A stretch of 64,000 bases of DNA from Halorussus salinus (GCF_004765815.2 NZ_SBIS02000014.1:78516-142515); one strand, 5' to 3'; shown: positions 41,914 through 51,015, counted from the first letter of the stretch. Numbers and translations: made by a program. Notes: generated by a model from the letters alone, not told the origin.

Positions 41914-42861
41914 ATGAACTTTGACGACCCGGACTCGGACCCCGAGACGAGGCAGGCAGTCGAGGAGCCAATCGTCGAGTACGTCACCACGTCCGGAGCG
42001 CGGACGGCCGTCCTCCGAACAGTCGCGGACGGGCCGGTCTCCACGCAGTCGGTCCTCGACACCGTCTCGGCGAGCGAGTCGGCGGTCTACGGCGCGCTCG
42101 GGGAACTCCGCGAGCGCGACCTGATTCGCAAGCCCGACTCGGACGCGTGGGAACCGACCGGTCTCGGACTGGCGGTTGGCGAGGCCATCGCGGAACGCCG
42201 CCGGACCGAGGAGGTACTCCGGGCCGACCCCGAGTACTGGAAGACCCACGACGTGACTGCACTGCCCGCGCAGTTCCGGGCGACGCTCTCCCGACTCGCG
42301 GACGCGGAGGTCGTCCGCGCGACCGACACCGACCCCCACCGCGCGGTCCGGGAGGTCAAACGCCGCATCGAGGCGGCCGACTCGGTGGCCATCGTCTCGC
42401 CCATCTACCACGACGAGTTCGTGGACGCGCTCGGCGGGCGGTCCGGTGGGAGCGAGTCGGCGTCGGACGCGGGGGAGTCGGCGTCGAACGCGGGGGAGTC
42501 GGCGTCGAACGCGGAGAAGTCGGCGTCGGGCGCAGGGGGGCCGTCGCCAGACGCCAGCGAATCGGACCTGCCCACCGACGCGTCGGTCCGGTTGGTCCTC
42601 GGGTCCGCGGTCGTCGAGGAGACCGTGGACACTGCGGGACCGACCGACGAGCAACTCGAACCGCTCGACATCCGGGTCCGGCCGGTCTCGTTCGCGATGA
42701 CGCTGACCGACGACTGTCTGCTCCTCTCGCTCCCGAACCTCGACGGGTCGTACGACTCCGGGACCGAACTCGTCGCCGAGTCGGAGTCGGCCAGAGAGTG
42801 GGGTCGTCTCCTCTTCGAACACTGCTGGCGGACCGCCGCCGCCCCCGACGCGTCGCCGTAG
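41914..42861 (+). CDS. FilR1-type HTH transcriptional regulator
   Basis: 315 residues. An N-terminal winged helix (RTAVLRTVADGPVSTQSVL, then SAVYGALGELRERDLI) is followed by the FilR1 middle domain seen in methanogen and haloarchaeal regulators (EYWKTHDVTALPAQFRATLSRL). A low-complexity insert of four 7-residue units (ESASNAG, coded by 21-bp repeats at 42454-42537) breaks the effector domain. ATG 41914 is chosen; a TATA-like GTAAAAAG near 41875 gives a short leader. Confidence 0.78.
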   Translation: MNFDDPDSDPETRQAVEEPIVEYVTTSGARTAVLRTVADGPVSTQSVLDTVSASESAVYGALGELRERDLIRKPDSDAWEPTGLGLAVGEAIAERRRTEEVLRADPEYWKTHDVTALPAQFRATLSRLADAEVVRATDTDPHRAVREVKRRIEAADSVAIVSPIYHDEFVDALGGRSGGSESASDAGESASNAGESASNAEKSASGAGGPSPDASESDLPTDASVRLVLGSAVVEETVDTAGPTDEQLEPLDIRVRPVSFAMTLTDDCLLLSLPNLDGSYDSGTELVAESESAREWGRLLFEHCWRTAAAPDASP

Positions 42862-42889
42862 TTATCCCTCCGGCCAGCGTCGTTCGGGT

Positions 42890-43102
42890 ATGATATCACT
42901 CCGGGAAACCGCAGGAAAGCTAGTCCTCGTCGTCCTCGCCTTTCTCGTGACGTTCGTCGCCGTGACCGAACTCCTCGCCCCCTACGTCTGGCCGTCGGCA
43001 CTGGTCGGCCTGCCCGTCGGACTCCTCGCGGCGGCCGTCGTCGCGTACCTGCTCGTCCGCCGCGGTCGGCGCGACCGAACCGGTCCCGACTCGACCGCGT
43101 AG
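42890..43102 (+). CDS. Small two-span membrane protein
   Basis: 70 residues: two hydrophobic helices (about 9-31 and 36-57) and a basic C-terminus (VRRGRRDR). No family recognised. It follows the regulator by 28 bp and could be in the same transcript. Confidence 0.6.
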   Translation: MISLRETAGKLVLVVLAFLVTFVAVTELLAPYVWPSALVGLPVGLLAAAVVAYLLVRRGRRDRTGPDSTA

Positions 43103-43190
43103 GTCCGGAGGGTCGCTCGACCGCATCGCCCGAGACCCGGCCCCGCAGGAACGACAAAGAACTTATCCCGAGTGGCGCAACCAATCGGCC

Positions 43191-44717
43191 ATGCCCTCCC
43201 GTCGAACGTTCCTCGCCGCGCTCGCCGCGACCAGTGCATTCAGCGCATCCGGCGCGACCGGCGCGTCGGCCGCTCGCGCCGACTCTCGCTCGGCGGCTCC
43301 CGAAATCGCGTGGTCCCGGACCTACGCCGAGTCGGCCTCCCTCGCCGGACTCTCGGCGGTCGTTCCGCGCGAGGAGGGCCACGTCCTCCTCGGTACCGAA
43401 GGCGCGGCGGAGTACCGCGGCCTCGCGGTTCGGACCGACGCGGCCGGTCGCCCGCGCTGGACGCGACGCCTCGGCCCGCCGTCGAGCAGTTTCGCCGCTG
43501 GCGCTCCGCACCCCGACGGCGGCGTCGTCGCCGCGGGCACGACGAACGTCGCCGACCGGTCGCCCGCGAGTGAACCGCCGCTCTCGGCGGACCCGTGGCT
43601 CGTCCGACTGGACGAGCGCGGCGACCTCGTCTGGGCGCGGACGCTCCAACCCGCCGCCGGGACCGGCGGCATCGAGGACCTGACGCGCGTCGGTGATGGC
43701 GGCGGCGACGGCGACAGCGACGACTACCTCGTCTGCGGCGGGTCCCGGCGCGACGAGGAGGCCGTCCGTCGGCCGTGGGTCGCTCGCGTCACGGCCGCGG
43801 GCCACCAGCGATGGGCGAAGACCGTCGAGGGCCGATACCGCCGCGGGAACCTGAACGCGGTCGCTACCGCCGAGAATGCCACGGTCGCTACCGACGGGGA
43901 TGCCGCGTCCGGTACCACCGGGAGTGATGCCGTCGCTGCCGACGAGGCCGCGGTGTACGTCGGCGGTTCGACCCGGCCGCCCGAGAGCGACGACTACGGC
44001 CGGAGCGAGGACGCGCTCGTCGCCTGCCTCGCGCCCGACGGGACGACGCGCTGGCAGTACTCGGCCGACTCCTCCGACACTGACTCGAAGGGAAGTCGCA
44101 TCGAGGAGTTACACGCCGACCGCGACGACGCCGGCGTCGTCGCGGTCGGCAACCGACGATTCGCGTACGACGACGACGGACAGGGGTGGCACCTCCGCCT
44201 CGACGGGACCGGCGCGGTCGAGTGGGACCGACGCCACTCGACGGGACCGTGGAACTGGCTCTCCGATGTGGCTCCGACGCCCGAGGGGTATCTCCTCGTC
44301 GGGACGCGCGAGAAGACGACCGGTGGAGGGGAAGGCGAAACGAACGACGGAGAAGACGCGAACGAAAACGGCCCGCGTGGCGCGTGGGTCCTCCACACGG
44401 ACCCGACGGGCAACGTCGTCTGGGAACGGACCTACTACGACGGCGACTACAGCACAGGTAACGCAATCGTCCACGTCGAGGGTCGCGAGTTCCTGATAGC
44501 TGGCCGGACCTCCGGAGGCGACGCGTCCGACGGCGACGCCGGATGGCTGGCGAACGTCGGCGGCGCGCCACCGCCGAACGGCCGAGGCGCGACCGAGTTC
44601 GTCGCCGACCTCGCCGACCGGATTCCACCGGACGCCGACGCCATCGGACTCGGCGCGTTGCTCGGCGCTGGCGCGGTCACGGCGGGGCGTCGATTGCTCG
44701 CGAAAAACAGAGAGTAG
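43191..44717 (+). CDS. Tat-exported beta-propeller-like protein with C-terminal anchor
   Basis: 508 residues. Tat signal SRRTFLAAL at the very N-terminus. The body has repeated units of the type GDLVWARTL, GHQRWAKTV, GTTRWQYSA, GAVEWDRRH and GNVVWERTY, about 60-70 residues apart, as in beta-propellers. A weakly hydrophobic segment near the end (GLGALLGAGAVTAG) and a basic tail may hold it in the membrane. Ligand unknown. TATA-like ACTTATC about 30 bp upstream of ATG 43191 gives a leaderless start. Confidence 0.75.
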   Translation: MPSRRTFLAALAATSAFSASGATGASAARADSRSAAPEIAWSRTYAESASLAGLSAVVPREEGHVLLGTEGAAEYRGLAVRTDAAGRPRWTRRLGPPSSSFAAGAPHPDGGVVAAGTTNVADRSPASEPPLSADPWLVRLDERGDLVWARTLQPAAGTGGIEDLTRVGDGGGDGDSDDYLVCGGSRRDEEAVRRPWVARVTAAGHQRWAKTVEGRYRRGNLNAVATAENATVATDGDAASGTTGSDAVAADEAAVYVGGSTRPPESDDYGRSEDALVACLAPDGTTRWQYSADSSDTDSKGSRIEELHADRDDAGVVAVGNRRFAYDDDGQGWHLRLDGTGAVEWDRRHSTGPWNWLSDVAPTPEGYLLVGTREKTTGGGEGETNDGEDANENGPRGAWVLHTDPTGNVVWERTYYDGDYSTGNAIVHVEGREFLIAGRTSGGDASDGDAGWLANVGGAPPPNGRGATEFVADLADRIPPDADAIGLGALLGAGAVTAGRRLLAKNRE

Positions 44718-44735
44718 AGCGCGAGGAAATCCGAT

Positions 44736-45746
44736 TCAGAGTCCGGCGTACGGACCGCCCTTCGCCTCGGTGAGTCGCCCGACCTGCTCGTCCGAGAGGT
44801 CGATTTCGGCGGCCGCGAGGTTCTCCTCCAACTGCTCGACGGTCCGGGCACCGACGATGGGCGCGGTCACGCCCTCGCGGTGTTCCAGCCACGCGAGCGC
44901 GGTCTGGGCCGGGGTCGCGTCCACCTCGTCGGCCACCGCGTCGAGTTCGTCGTGGAGGTCGAAGTTCTCCTCGGTGAGGTAGGCCTCCTCGAAGCGACTC
45001 GACTCGGCGGCGCGCGACTCGCCGGTCAGGCCGTCCTCGCGGGAGTACTTCCCGGTGAGGAAGCCTTGCCCGAGCGGACTCCACGGACAGACCGCGAGGT
45101 CTTCCTGCCGGGCCATTTCGAGGTAATCCCCCTCGATTTCGCGGTCCACGAGGTTGTAGCGCGGCTGGAGGACGGTGAACGGCTCCCAGCCCTCGGCGCG
45201 GGCGATTTCGTTCGCCTTCGCGACCTTCCACGCGTTCGGCCGGAGCGTCGAGGCACCGAGGTAGTTGACCATGCCGTCCTCCACGAGACCGTTCAGCGTC
45301 TTCATCATCTCGCGCGCGGAGGTCTGGTCGTCCCAGCGGTGGATGTACAGCACGTCCACGTAGTCGGTGTCGAGGCGGTCGAGAATCTTCTCGGCGCGGT
45401 GTCGGAGGTTCTTCCGGTTCGTGCCGCGACTGTTCGGGTCGCCGTCTCGAATCTGCCAGTAAATTTTGGAGGCGATGGTGTACCGCTCCCGGTCGCGGTC
45501 CTCCAGCCAGTCGCCGATCCACTCCTCGGACTCGCCGCCGCCGTACACGTCGGCGGTGTCGATGTATCGCCCGCCAGCGTCGGCGTAGGCGTCGAGGAGT
45601 TCGTGGGCGCGCTCCTCGCCGATTTCGACGTTGCCCTCCTCGGTCTCCTTGCCGAAGCGCCACGTGCCGAACTGGAGTTCGCTCGTCTGAAGACCGGTCC
45701 CGCCCATCTGGACGAAATCGAGGTCCAACGACTCTGTGTCTGTCAT
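44736..45746 (-). CDS. Aldo/keto reductase
   Basis: 336 residues. The AKR tetrad is intact: Asp63 and Tyr68 in YIDTADVY, Lys94 in SKIYW, His136 in YIHRW. It reduces aldehydes or ketones with NAD(P)H. The gene is convergent with the propeller protein and lies just left of origin B. No link to replication is implied. Confidence 0.88.
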   Translation of the reverse strand: MTDTESLDLDFVQMGGTGLQTSELQFGTWRFGKETEEGNVEIGEERAHELLDAYADAGGRYIDTADVYGGGESEEWIGDWLEDRDRERYTIASKIYWQIRDGDPNSRGTNRKNLRHRAEKILDRLDTDYVDVLYIHRWDDQTSAREMMKTLNGLVEDGMVNYLGASTLRPNAWKVAKANEIARAEGWEPFTVLQPRYNLVDREIEGDYLEMARQEDLAVCPWSPLGQGFLTGKYSREDGLTGESRAAESSRFEEAYLTEENFDLHDELDAVADEVDATPAQTALAWLEHREGVTAPIVGARTVEQLEENLAAAEIDLSDEQVGRLTEAKGGPYAGL

Positions 45747-45787
45747 GCCGATTCGTGCTATGCGTGTCGGTCTGAAAAGGATTCAGC

Positions 45788-45897
45788 AACCGGCAGACGA
45801 GGGCGTAACCGGGAGAGAGTGACCGACAGACGAGGAAGTGACCGGCAGAGGGGATGCAACCGGTAGACGGGACGCGACCGACAGCCGAAGCGGACCG
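45788..45897 (+). repeat. Degenerate 17-19-bp iterons of origin B
   Basis: Six units share RACCGRCAGACGRGG; each starts with AACCG or GACCG. They occupy the left edge of origin B, as the 20-bp iterons do in origin A. Confidence 0.65.
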
Positions 45898-45920
45898 GTT
45901 CGGGGGCGGCAGTGGTCGGT

Positions 45921-45946
45921 AGACACACACCGGGTTTCCGGTGAAA
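45921..45946 (-). repeat. ORB B1 (inverted)
   Basis: Minus-strand core CACCGGAAACCCGGTGTGTG. Faces ORB B2 across the AT-rich segment. Confidence 0.8.
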
Positions 45947-46061
45947 CCCGGCTCAAGAGTGGGGTGGGTCGTTGACGAGAGTCCGAGAAGTAGTCTAAAT
46001 TAGCTACTTTTAATAAGGCGGGTTGAGTATAGCCCATTGAAGTAATCACCACGAAAAAATG

Positions 46062-46082
46062 GTCCGTGACGTAGTCACGGAC
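46062..46082. repeat. Palindrome in origin B
   Basis: GTCCGTGAC and GTCACGGAC are perfect 9-bp arms separated by GTA. Confidence 0.8.
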
Positions 46083-46118
46083 AGTTCCACCCGACACGGG
46101 GGTACCCTTCTCGGTGCG

Positions 46119-46150
46119 TTTCCACCGGAAACGTGGTGTGTGTCTCGACG
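46119..46150 (+). repeat. ORB B2
   Basis: Core CACCGGAAACGTGGTGTGTG followed by TCTCGACGG. Confidence 0.8.
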
Positions 46151-46337
46151 GTGCGAGAGTGGCGTCCGTCACCACTCGCCCGACCGCTGACTCGTCTACT
46201 TGCGGGCTTATACGAGTCAGACTGTCGGTTAATACACGAACGCTTGCACCATTGAATGACCTCTTGACCCGTGGAGGCTCGACCTCGACTCCCGGTGTAC
46301 CCCGAATTCGACTCCCCCGACCCTTCTCTATCGCTCG

Positions 46338-46368
46338 TTCACCGGAAACGCGGTGTGTGTCTCGACGG
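46338..46368 (+). repeat. ORB B3 at the orc promoter
   Basis: Core CACCGGAAACGCGGTGTGTG followed by TCTCGACGG; it ends a few bases before the TATA element of orc1/cdc6 B. Confidence 0.82.
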
Positions 46369-46369
46369 C

Positions 46370-46379
46370 AGTTATAAGT
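46370..46379 (+). promoter_or_regulatory. Promoter of orc1/cdc6 B
   Basis: AGTTATAAGT is centred about 30 bp before ATG 46405, predicting leaderless mRNA controlled by the adjacent ORB B3. Confidence 0.5.
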
Positions 46380-46404
46380 AGCCTCGATAGTCAATCATGA
46401 CTCG

Positions 46405-47595
46405 ATGGTGCAATCCGACGATCTCTTTTCCCGCGAGGACCGCATCTTCGCCGACAAGGAACTCCTCGAAATCAATCACCTTCCCGACGACGGTCGCATC
46501 GTCGGCCGTGACGACGAGATTCGGTCTCTCGCGAACGCCCTTAACCCGGCTCTGTTCGGTCAATCACCGAGCAACGTCCTCCTGTACGGGAAGACGGGAA
46601 CGGGAAAATCGCTCTGTGCGAAGCACGTCACGAGACAACTCGTCGCCGAGGCCGCACAAGATAGCGTCACCGTAGGCGAAGCGTACGTCGATTGTGCGCA
46701 AGATACCACCGAGACACAGGCCGTTCAGACAATCGCTTCTACACTCGACACCGACACTACCGGCATCTCGGTCCCTGATAAAGGCATCTCCACTTCTACG
46801 TACTACAAGCGACTCTGGCGGATTCTCGACCGGGAGTACGACGTAGTAATCGTTCTCCTCGACGAGATCGACAAACTCGAAGACGACGCCATCCTCATGC
46901 AACTCTCACGGGCAGGTGAAGCCGGAAAGCTCGACCGTTGCAAACTCGGTACTATCGGTATCAGCAACAAAATAAAGTACAAAGACCGGATGGACGAACG
47001 CGTCAAGTCGAGCCTCTGTGAACGCGAGTTCGTCTTCCCGCCGTACGACGCGACACAACTTCGGTCAATCATGGAGGCCCGTGGCGACGCCTTTGAGGAG
47101 GGCGTCTTGGGCGACGGGACGATTCCACTCGCGGCCGCGTACGCGGCGCAGGAACACGGCGACGCTCGGAAGGCAATCGACATCCTCCGGTACGCCGGGG
47201 AACTCGCCCAGACGGAAAACGACGCAACGGTCCGCGAGGAGTACGTCGAACGCGCGCGGAACCGCGCGGAGAACGACCGATTCCGCGAACTCGTACGCGG
47301 GGCGACGCCGCACTCGAAACGCGTCCTCCGTGCGCTCGCGGAACTTAGTATCGACCACGCTTCCGACCGAGCGTTTCGCACGTCTCGGGTCTACACGGTG
47401 TACGAACGGATTTGTACGCAGGAAGATAGCGACCTGCTCTCCGTCCGCCGTGTACGCGACCTTCTCCGTGAACACGCCTTTCTCGACGTTATCGAACGGA
47501 CAAATCGAAGCGGCGGGAGTGCAGACGGCCAGTACACCGAACATCGCCTCCTCGAAGATTCCGAGGTCGTCGTCGAGGTACTCGGCGCAGAGTGA
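46405..47595 (+). CDS. orc1: Orc1/Cdc6 replication initiator B
   Basis: 396 residues. Walker A GKTGTGKS (62-69), Walker B LLDEID (151-156), sensor segment IGISNKIKYKDRMDERVKSSL, and a C-terminal winged helix ending in TEHRLLEDSEVV. It differs from initiator A in length, loop sequence and composition (fewer acidic stretches, somewhat lower GC), and its flanking ORBs are of another type, so it should be a separate initiator with its own origin. Likely acquired with its origin as a unit. Confidence 0.92.
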   Translation: MVQSDDLFSREDRIFADKELLEINHLPDDGRIVGRDDEIRSLANALNPALFGQSPSNVLLYGKTGTGKSLCAKHVTRQLVAEAAQDSVTVGEAYVDCAQDTTETQAVQTIASTLDTDTTGISVPDKGISTSTYYKRLWRILDREYDVVIVLLDEIDKLEDDAILMQLSRAGEAGKLDRCKLGTIGISNKIKYKDRMDERVKSSLCEREFVFPPYDATQLRSIMEARGDAFEEGVLGDGTIPLAAAYAAQEHGDARKAIDILRYAGELAQTENDATVREEYVERARNRAENDRFRELVRGATPHSKRVLRALAELSIDHASDRAFRTSRVYTVYERICTQEDSDLLSVRRVRDLLREHAFLDVIERTNRSGGSADGQYTEHRLLEDSEVVVEVLGAE

Positions 47596-48017
47596 CCACG
47601 GCGAAGAGCCGTCGAGTCGACGCTAAACGGCGGTTTCATTCGAAACACGGTGTGAGTCGACCGACGGTTGCCGGTGTCCGTCCCGCATCTCCCAATCTCC
47701 CGAATCGACTCCAAAACGAACTTCCCCGTCGTGTTAACTAACTCCATACTGGCTTAAAAACGAGAGTACGGCCGAGCGGACGGACAAATCCGCTCGCCCG
47801 AGGAACCTCATCGTAGACCGTGACCGACCATACCGGTGAAACACGCGAAGTGGTGCCGGGAAGGCACGCCGACCTCGTGGGACGGGACTAGCCCCACACG
47901 GACACGCGCACGTTCGACCGGGATTCGGCGTTCCGCACGAACGCCACCAGTCGCTACGAGCGCCCGTCACATTCCTATGCACTCCGTAACCCCGCCGTCG
48001 CACCGCGAGTGCCCGAA
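47596..48017. other. Spacer right of orc1/cdc6 B
   Basis: Holds ORB B4 and a CCGGTGAAACACG half-site near 47833. No gene is supported. Confidence 0.55.
47633..47660 (+). repeat. ORB B4 (degenerate)
   Basis: CATTCGAAACACGGTGTGAG followed by TCGACC; several changes from the B consensus, placed just after the orc stop codon as ORB A6 is in origin A. Confidence 0.6.
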
Positions 48018-48587
48018 CTACCGCGCTCGCTCGAACCGGGTCTGGAGAAAGACACCGACCGGGAGGAGGTTCAGGGCGGCGACCCCAACGAGCGGCGCGG
48101 TCGGCAGTTGCGGCGACGAGACGGCAGTGGCGGTGAGCGTCGCGACGGTCAGCGTACTCGTCGCCAGCGCGACCGTGCCGACGCTCCGGTGGTCTCCCTC
48201 GTCGCGGACCGAGACGCGCGTGACCGCCTCGAAGTTCGGCCCGGTCGCGACCGACCGCTCCTCGCGGTCGTACTCCACCACGTCACAGCCGTCGAGTTTG
48301 TCGAGGTGGTGTTGGGACATCGAGGTGTAGACGCTCTGGCGCAGGCCGTCGGACGCCGCGTCGTCCTCGGCGAGCGAGTCGGCGACGGCGTCGGCGAGGT
48401 CCCGAACCGGAACGGCCGCGTCCCCGGCCGCGCTTCCGCGCTCGCGGCGCTGGAGGTGGCGGACGCACGCCCGGCGTCGCGCGTTGGCGAGGAGTTCGTA
48501 GGTCTGGTCGTCGCTCAAGTCGTCGCCCGGTCCGCCGTCGTGACCCCGCCCGACGACCGGCCCGGTGTCGTTCAGTTTCAAGTTCAT
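48018..48587 (-). CDS. DUF7344-type HTH protein with membrane tail
   Basis: 189 residues. A halobacterial DUF7344-like winged helix (DQTYELLANARRRACVRHL, SVYTSMSQHHLDKLDGCDVVEYD) is followed by two hydrophobic spans (about 135-180). Membrane-attached HTH proteins of this kind are frequent in halobacteria and poorly understood. Start ATG 48587. Confidence 0.72.
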   Translation of the reverse strand: MNLKLNDTGPVVGRGHDGGPGDDLSDDQTYELLANARRRACVRHLQRRERGSAAGDAAVPVRDLADAVADSLAEDDAASDGLRQSVYTSMSQHHLDKLDGCDVVEYDREERSVATGPNFEAVTRVSVRDEGDHRSVGTVALATSTLTVATLTATAVSSPQLPTAPLVGVAALNLLPVGVFLQTRFERAR

Positions 48588-48756
48588 CCCGGAGAGACGA
48601 CCGACGAGAGGGGCCGAACTCCCTTATCTATCGTTGGGGTAACGCGAGCGTACCGATTGCCAACGGTCCGGACAACAGTTGCCAAGTCAGCAACGCCGGT
48701 CGGTAGTGGTTCCGAATCGGTGTCGTCGGCGACCGTCCGCCCGACTGCTCGCCGCA

Positions 48757-49080
48757 CTACGCCGAACAGCCGTCTCGACGGTCGTCCGGGGACGGGTCTC
48801 GGTCGTAGACGAGTCCCATCTCCATGTCGAACACGAGGAGGCCCGCGGCGTCCAGACGCTGTAAGTGGGTCCGATACAGCGCGTCGTGGACCTCGGCGTA
48901 CCCGCGGTCGCCGTGGGTCGCGTGCAGTCGCTCGGCGAGTCGGCTGACGCTGATGGGCGTCTCGGCCGTATCGAGGACTCGCCGGAGTCGCTCGTGGAGG
49001 GTCTCCTGCTCGTCCGGTCTCCTCGACCCGAGCGGTCCGCTCGGCGGATTCGAGTTGGGTGAGTTCTGCGGCCGACTCAT
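48757..49080 (-). CDS. DUF7344-type HTH protein, soluble
   Basis: 107 residues from ATG 49080. A Pro/Ser/Asn-rich N-terminus precedes a DUF7344-like winged helix (TPISVSRLAERLHATHG, VHDALYRTHLQRLDAAGLLVFD). A minus-strand TATA-like ATACTTATG at about 49109-49117 predicts transcription from about 49087, which excludes the earlier ATG codons. Related to the neighbouring 48018-48587 protein but without membrane spans. Confidence 0.7.
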   Translation of the reverse strand: MSRPQNSPNSNPPSGPLGSRRPDEQETLHERLRRVLDTAETPISVSRLAERLHATHGDRGYAEVHDALYRTHLQRLDAAGLLVFDMEMGLVYDRDPSPDDRRDGCSA

Positions 49081-49249
49081 TCTGTTCGACGCGTCGCCGC
49101 GTTCGGGCATAAGTATGCGGTCCCGTTGCACGGTTCAACGAGTGCTATCCGCGCGGTACGCCGGACTAGAGGGACCCCCATTCAGACGGCCTATGCAGGT
49201 GCTAAACCCGCCGAACGCGCAAAACGGTCGCACCGATTTATCCCTCCTC

Positions 49250-49268
49250 GGTCTGACGGCCAGACCGA
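49250..49268. promoter_or_regulatory. Palindrome between promoter and start of a small gene
   Basis: CGGTCTG and CAGACCG are 7-bp arms around ACGGC. It lies between a TATA-like GATTTATC (about 49236-49243) and GTG 49283, a position suited to a repressor. Confidence 0.45.
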
Positions 49269-49282
49269 AGGGGAAGACACTC

Positions 49283-49465
49283 GTGAGCAAACCAGACACG
49301 CCCACCGGCGGGCTGACGACCGAGGAGTTCGAGGCCGCCTTGACGAACCTGCTACGCATCGCCGACCGAAACGACGTGGACGCGCCGCGCTCGCTGGACG
49401 TGCCCGGCGGGGCCGAGGGCGCGGAGTGGATGGTCGAGATAACCAAAGTCGAACGCGGTCGGTGA
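49283..49465 (+). CDS. Small conserved-looking halobacterial protein
   Basis: 60 residues from GTG 49283: TTEEFEAALTNLLRIADRNDVD, then SLDVPGGAEGAEWMVEIT. Acidic, soluble, one helix and a short sheet. This looks like a small halobacterial protein of unknown function. The frame is open upstream, but the TATA-like element and palindrome place the start here. Confidence 0.62.
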   Translation: MSKPDTPTGGLTTEEFEAALTNLLRIADRNDVDAPRSLDVPGGAEGAEWMVEITKVERGR

Positions 49466-49504
49466 CGGAGACGCGTGCGACGTTCAACTTACGACGCCCA
49501 TTCA

Positions 49505-50209
49505 ATGAGTCGGGACGAAGACGACGAGTCGAACTGCGCGGACGTGCCGCGGCGACCCTACTCGCTGTTCGTCCGCGCCGAACTCGCCCACTCGGAGCTA
49601 CCGCTGTCGCCCGCGCTGGCCCGTTCGCCGGGGACGACCGCCCGCCCGCGCTCGGCGATACTCGACGGCGACCGCTTTTTCGTCGCGGGCCTCGGCGACC
49701 GCCTCGACGCGTTCGAGGAGGGCCTCGCCGCGGACCCGACGGTCGCGGACCCGGTGGTCGTCAGCGAGTTCGAGGACCGGCGACTCTACCGCGTGCGAGT
49801 GACCGCCGCGGGCCGCGAGCGACTCGACCCGCTGGAGTCGGCCGCGGCGTTCGTCCACGACGCCAGCGGCACCCGCGACGGGTGGACGGTCCGGATGGAA
49901 CTCGAAGACCGCGACGCGCTCGTCGGGTTCGTCCGGAACTGCCGGGCGGTCGGCATCGACCTCGACGTTCGGCGAATCACCGACACCGAGGGCGTCGAGC
50001 GCCACCACAGCTACGGTCTCAGCGCCGAACAGGAGCGCATCCTCCGGACCGCCTACGAACGGGGCTACTACGACGTGCCCCGGCGAGTCTCCCAGACCGA
50101 CCTCGCCGACTCGTTCGGCCTCTCGACTTCGGCGGTCTCCCAACACCTCCGGCGCGCGACCGCGGAACTGGTCGGCAACGCGCTTTTGCCTCGACGAGGT
50201 TCACGGTAG
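49505..50209 (+). CDS. HTH_10 (bacterio-opsin activator type) regulator
   Basis: 234 residues from ATG 49505. The C-terminal 55 residues are a classic HTH_10 domain: LSAEQERILRTAYERGYYDVPRRVSQTDLA split over two helices, then STSAVSQHLRRA. The N-terminal part is the usual bat-like sensor-less sheet domain. Such proteins regulate single metabolic operons in halobacteria. Target unknown; the adjacent operon on the other strand is one candidate. Confidence 0.85.
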   Translation: MSRDEDDESNCADVPRRPYSLFVRAELAHSELPLSPALARSPGTTARPRSAILDGDRFFVAGLGDRLDAFEEGLAADPTVADPVVVSEFEDRRLYRVRVTAAGRERLDPLESAAAFVHDASGTRDGWTVRMELEDRDALVGFVRNCRAVGIDLDVRRITDTEGVERHHSYGLSAEQERILRTAYERGYYDVPRRVSQTDLADSFGLSTSAVSQHLRRATAELVGNALLPRRGSR

Positions 50210-50217
50210 CAATCGCC

Positions 50218-51015
50218 TTACTCGTGAAGCGCGACGCTCAACAGCACCACGGCCACCACCAACAGCGCCAGCGCCGGGAGCGAGAGGTCGTAGGACCCCA
50301 CGTCGTCTACCACGTTCGCCGCCACCAGCGCGGCGACGCCGACCACCCCCGCCCCGGCGGCGTGTGTCCCCTCGGTCCGCCACGTCGAGGCCGCGCGGCC
50401 CAACTGCTCGCCGACGTTGATGGCGTGTTCGCCGAGGTCCCACGCCACCACGGCGGCGACCGCGCCCGCGACGAGCGTCCCCGGCGGTGCTGCCCGGAAG
50501 ACCCCGGCGACCAGAACCGACACGAGGACGAGTCCGGCACCGATTTTCACGAGTCTGCGCGACCCCCGCCCGCGCACCGGGACCACTCCGGCACCGAGCG
50601 CGAGGAGGCCGAGCAGTCCCGGTAGAACCCTGAGAACGTCCGGCAGGTCGCCCGCCATCGCCACGCCCGCGGCGAGTCCGGCGAGTCCGACCGCCCCGCC
50701 TGCGGCGAGCGCGACCAGCGACGGCGCGCGCCGCCCTCGCGTCCGGAGTTCGTCGCCGACCGCCATCACCGCGAGACCGACGAGGAGAACCCCGACCGCT
50801 GGACGCCCCGGCCCGCCGACCAGTAGGACTCCTCCGGCGGCGGCGAGCGCGGCGACTGTTGCGCTGACGCGCGTGGGTCGCCGCCTGACCGCGATGCCGT
50901 CACCGACCCCGCCCTCGTCGGGCGCGCTCTCGCCGGACGCACTCTTGCCGGGCGCACTCTCGCCGGGCGCGCGTTCACCGGTCACGGCGTTGCGCGGCGC
51001 GGGCGACTCGCTCAC
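50218..51015 (-). CDS. DUF7519-type polytopic membrane protein
   Basis: 265 residues. A Pro/Glu/Ser-rich 45-residue tail with repeats of GESAPGK type precedes about eight hydrophobic helices. Last gene of a four-gene operon with DUF58; overlaps it by 4 bp. Halobacterial DUF58 operons usually end with such a protein. Molecular role unknown. Confidence 0.7.
   Translation of the reverse strand: MSESPAPRNAVTGERAPGESAPGKSASGESAPDEGGVGDGIAVRRRPTRVSATVAALAAAGGVLLVGGPGRPAVGVLLVGLAVMAVGDELRTRGRRAPSLVALAAGGAVGLAGLAAGVAMAGDLPDVLRVLPGLLGLLALGAGVVPVRGRGSRRLVKIGAGLVLVSVLVAGVFRAAPPGTLVAGAVAAVVAWDLGEHAINVGEQLGRAASTWRTEGTHAAGAGVVGVAALVAANVVDDVGSYDLSLPALALLVVAVVLLSVALHE

Larger units (their letters stand above)
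45747..46404. other. Replication origin B (non-coding)
   Basis: Contains iterons (45788-45897), an inverted ORB (B1), an AT-rich segment (about 45990-46060), a palindrome, then direct ORBs B2 and B3 and the orc1/cdc6 B promoter. The plan mirrors origin A but the ORB sequence is different. Confidence 0.8.

Noticed and set aside
47734..48003. Cys/Arg-rich 89-codon frame on the minus strand
   Set aside because: Arg/Pro-rich composition typical of an out-of-frame GC reading, no start signal, no acidic bias, no family likeness.
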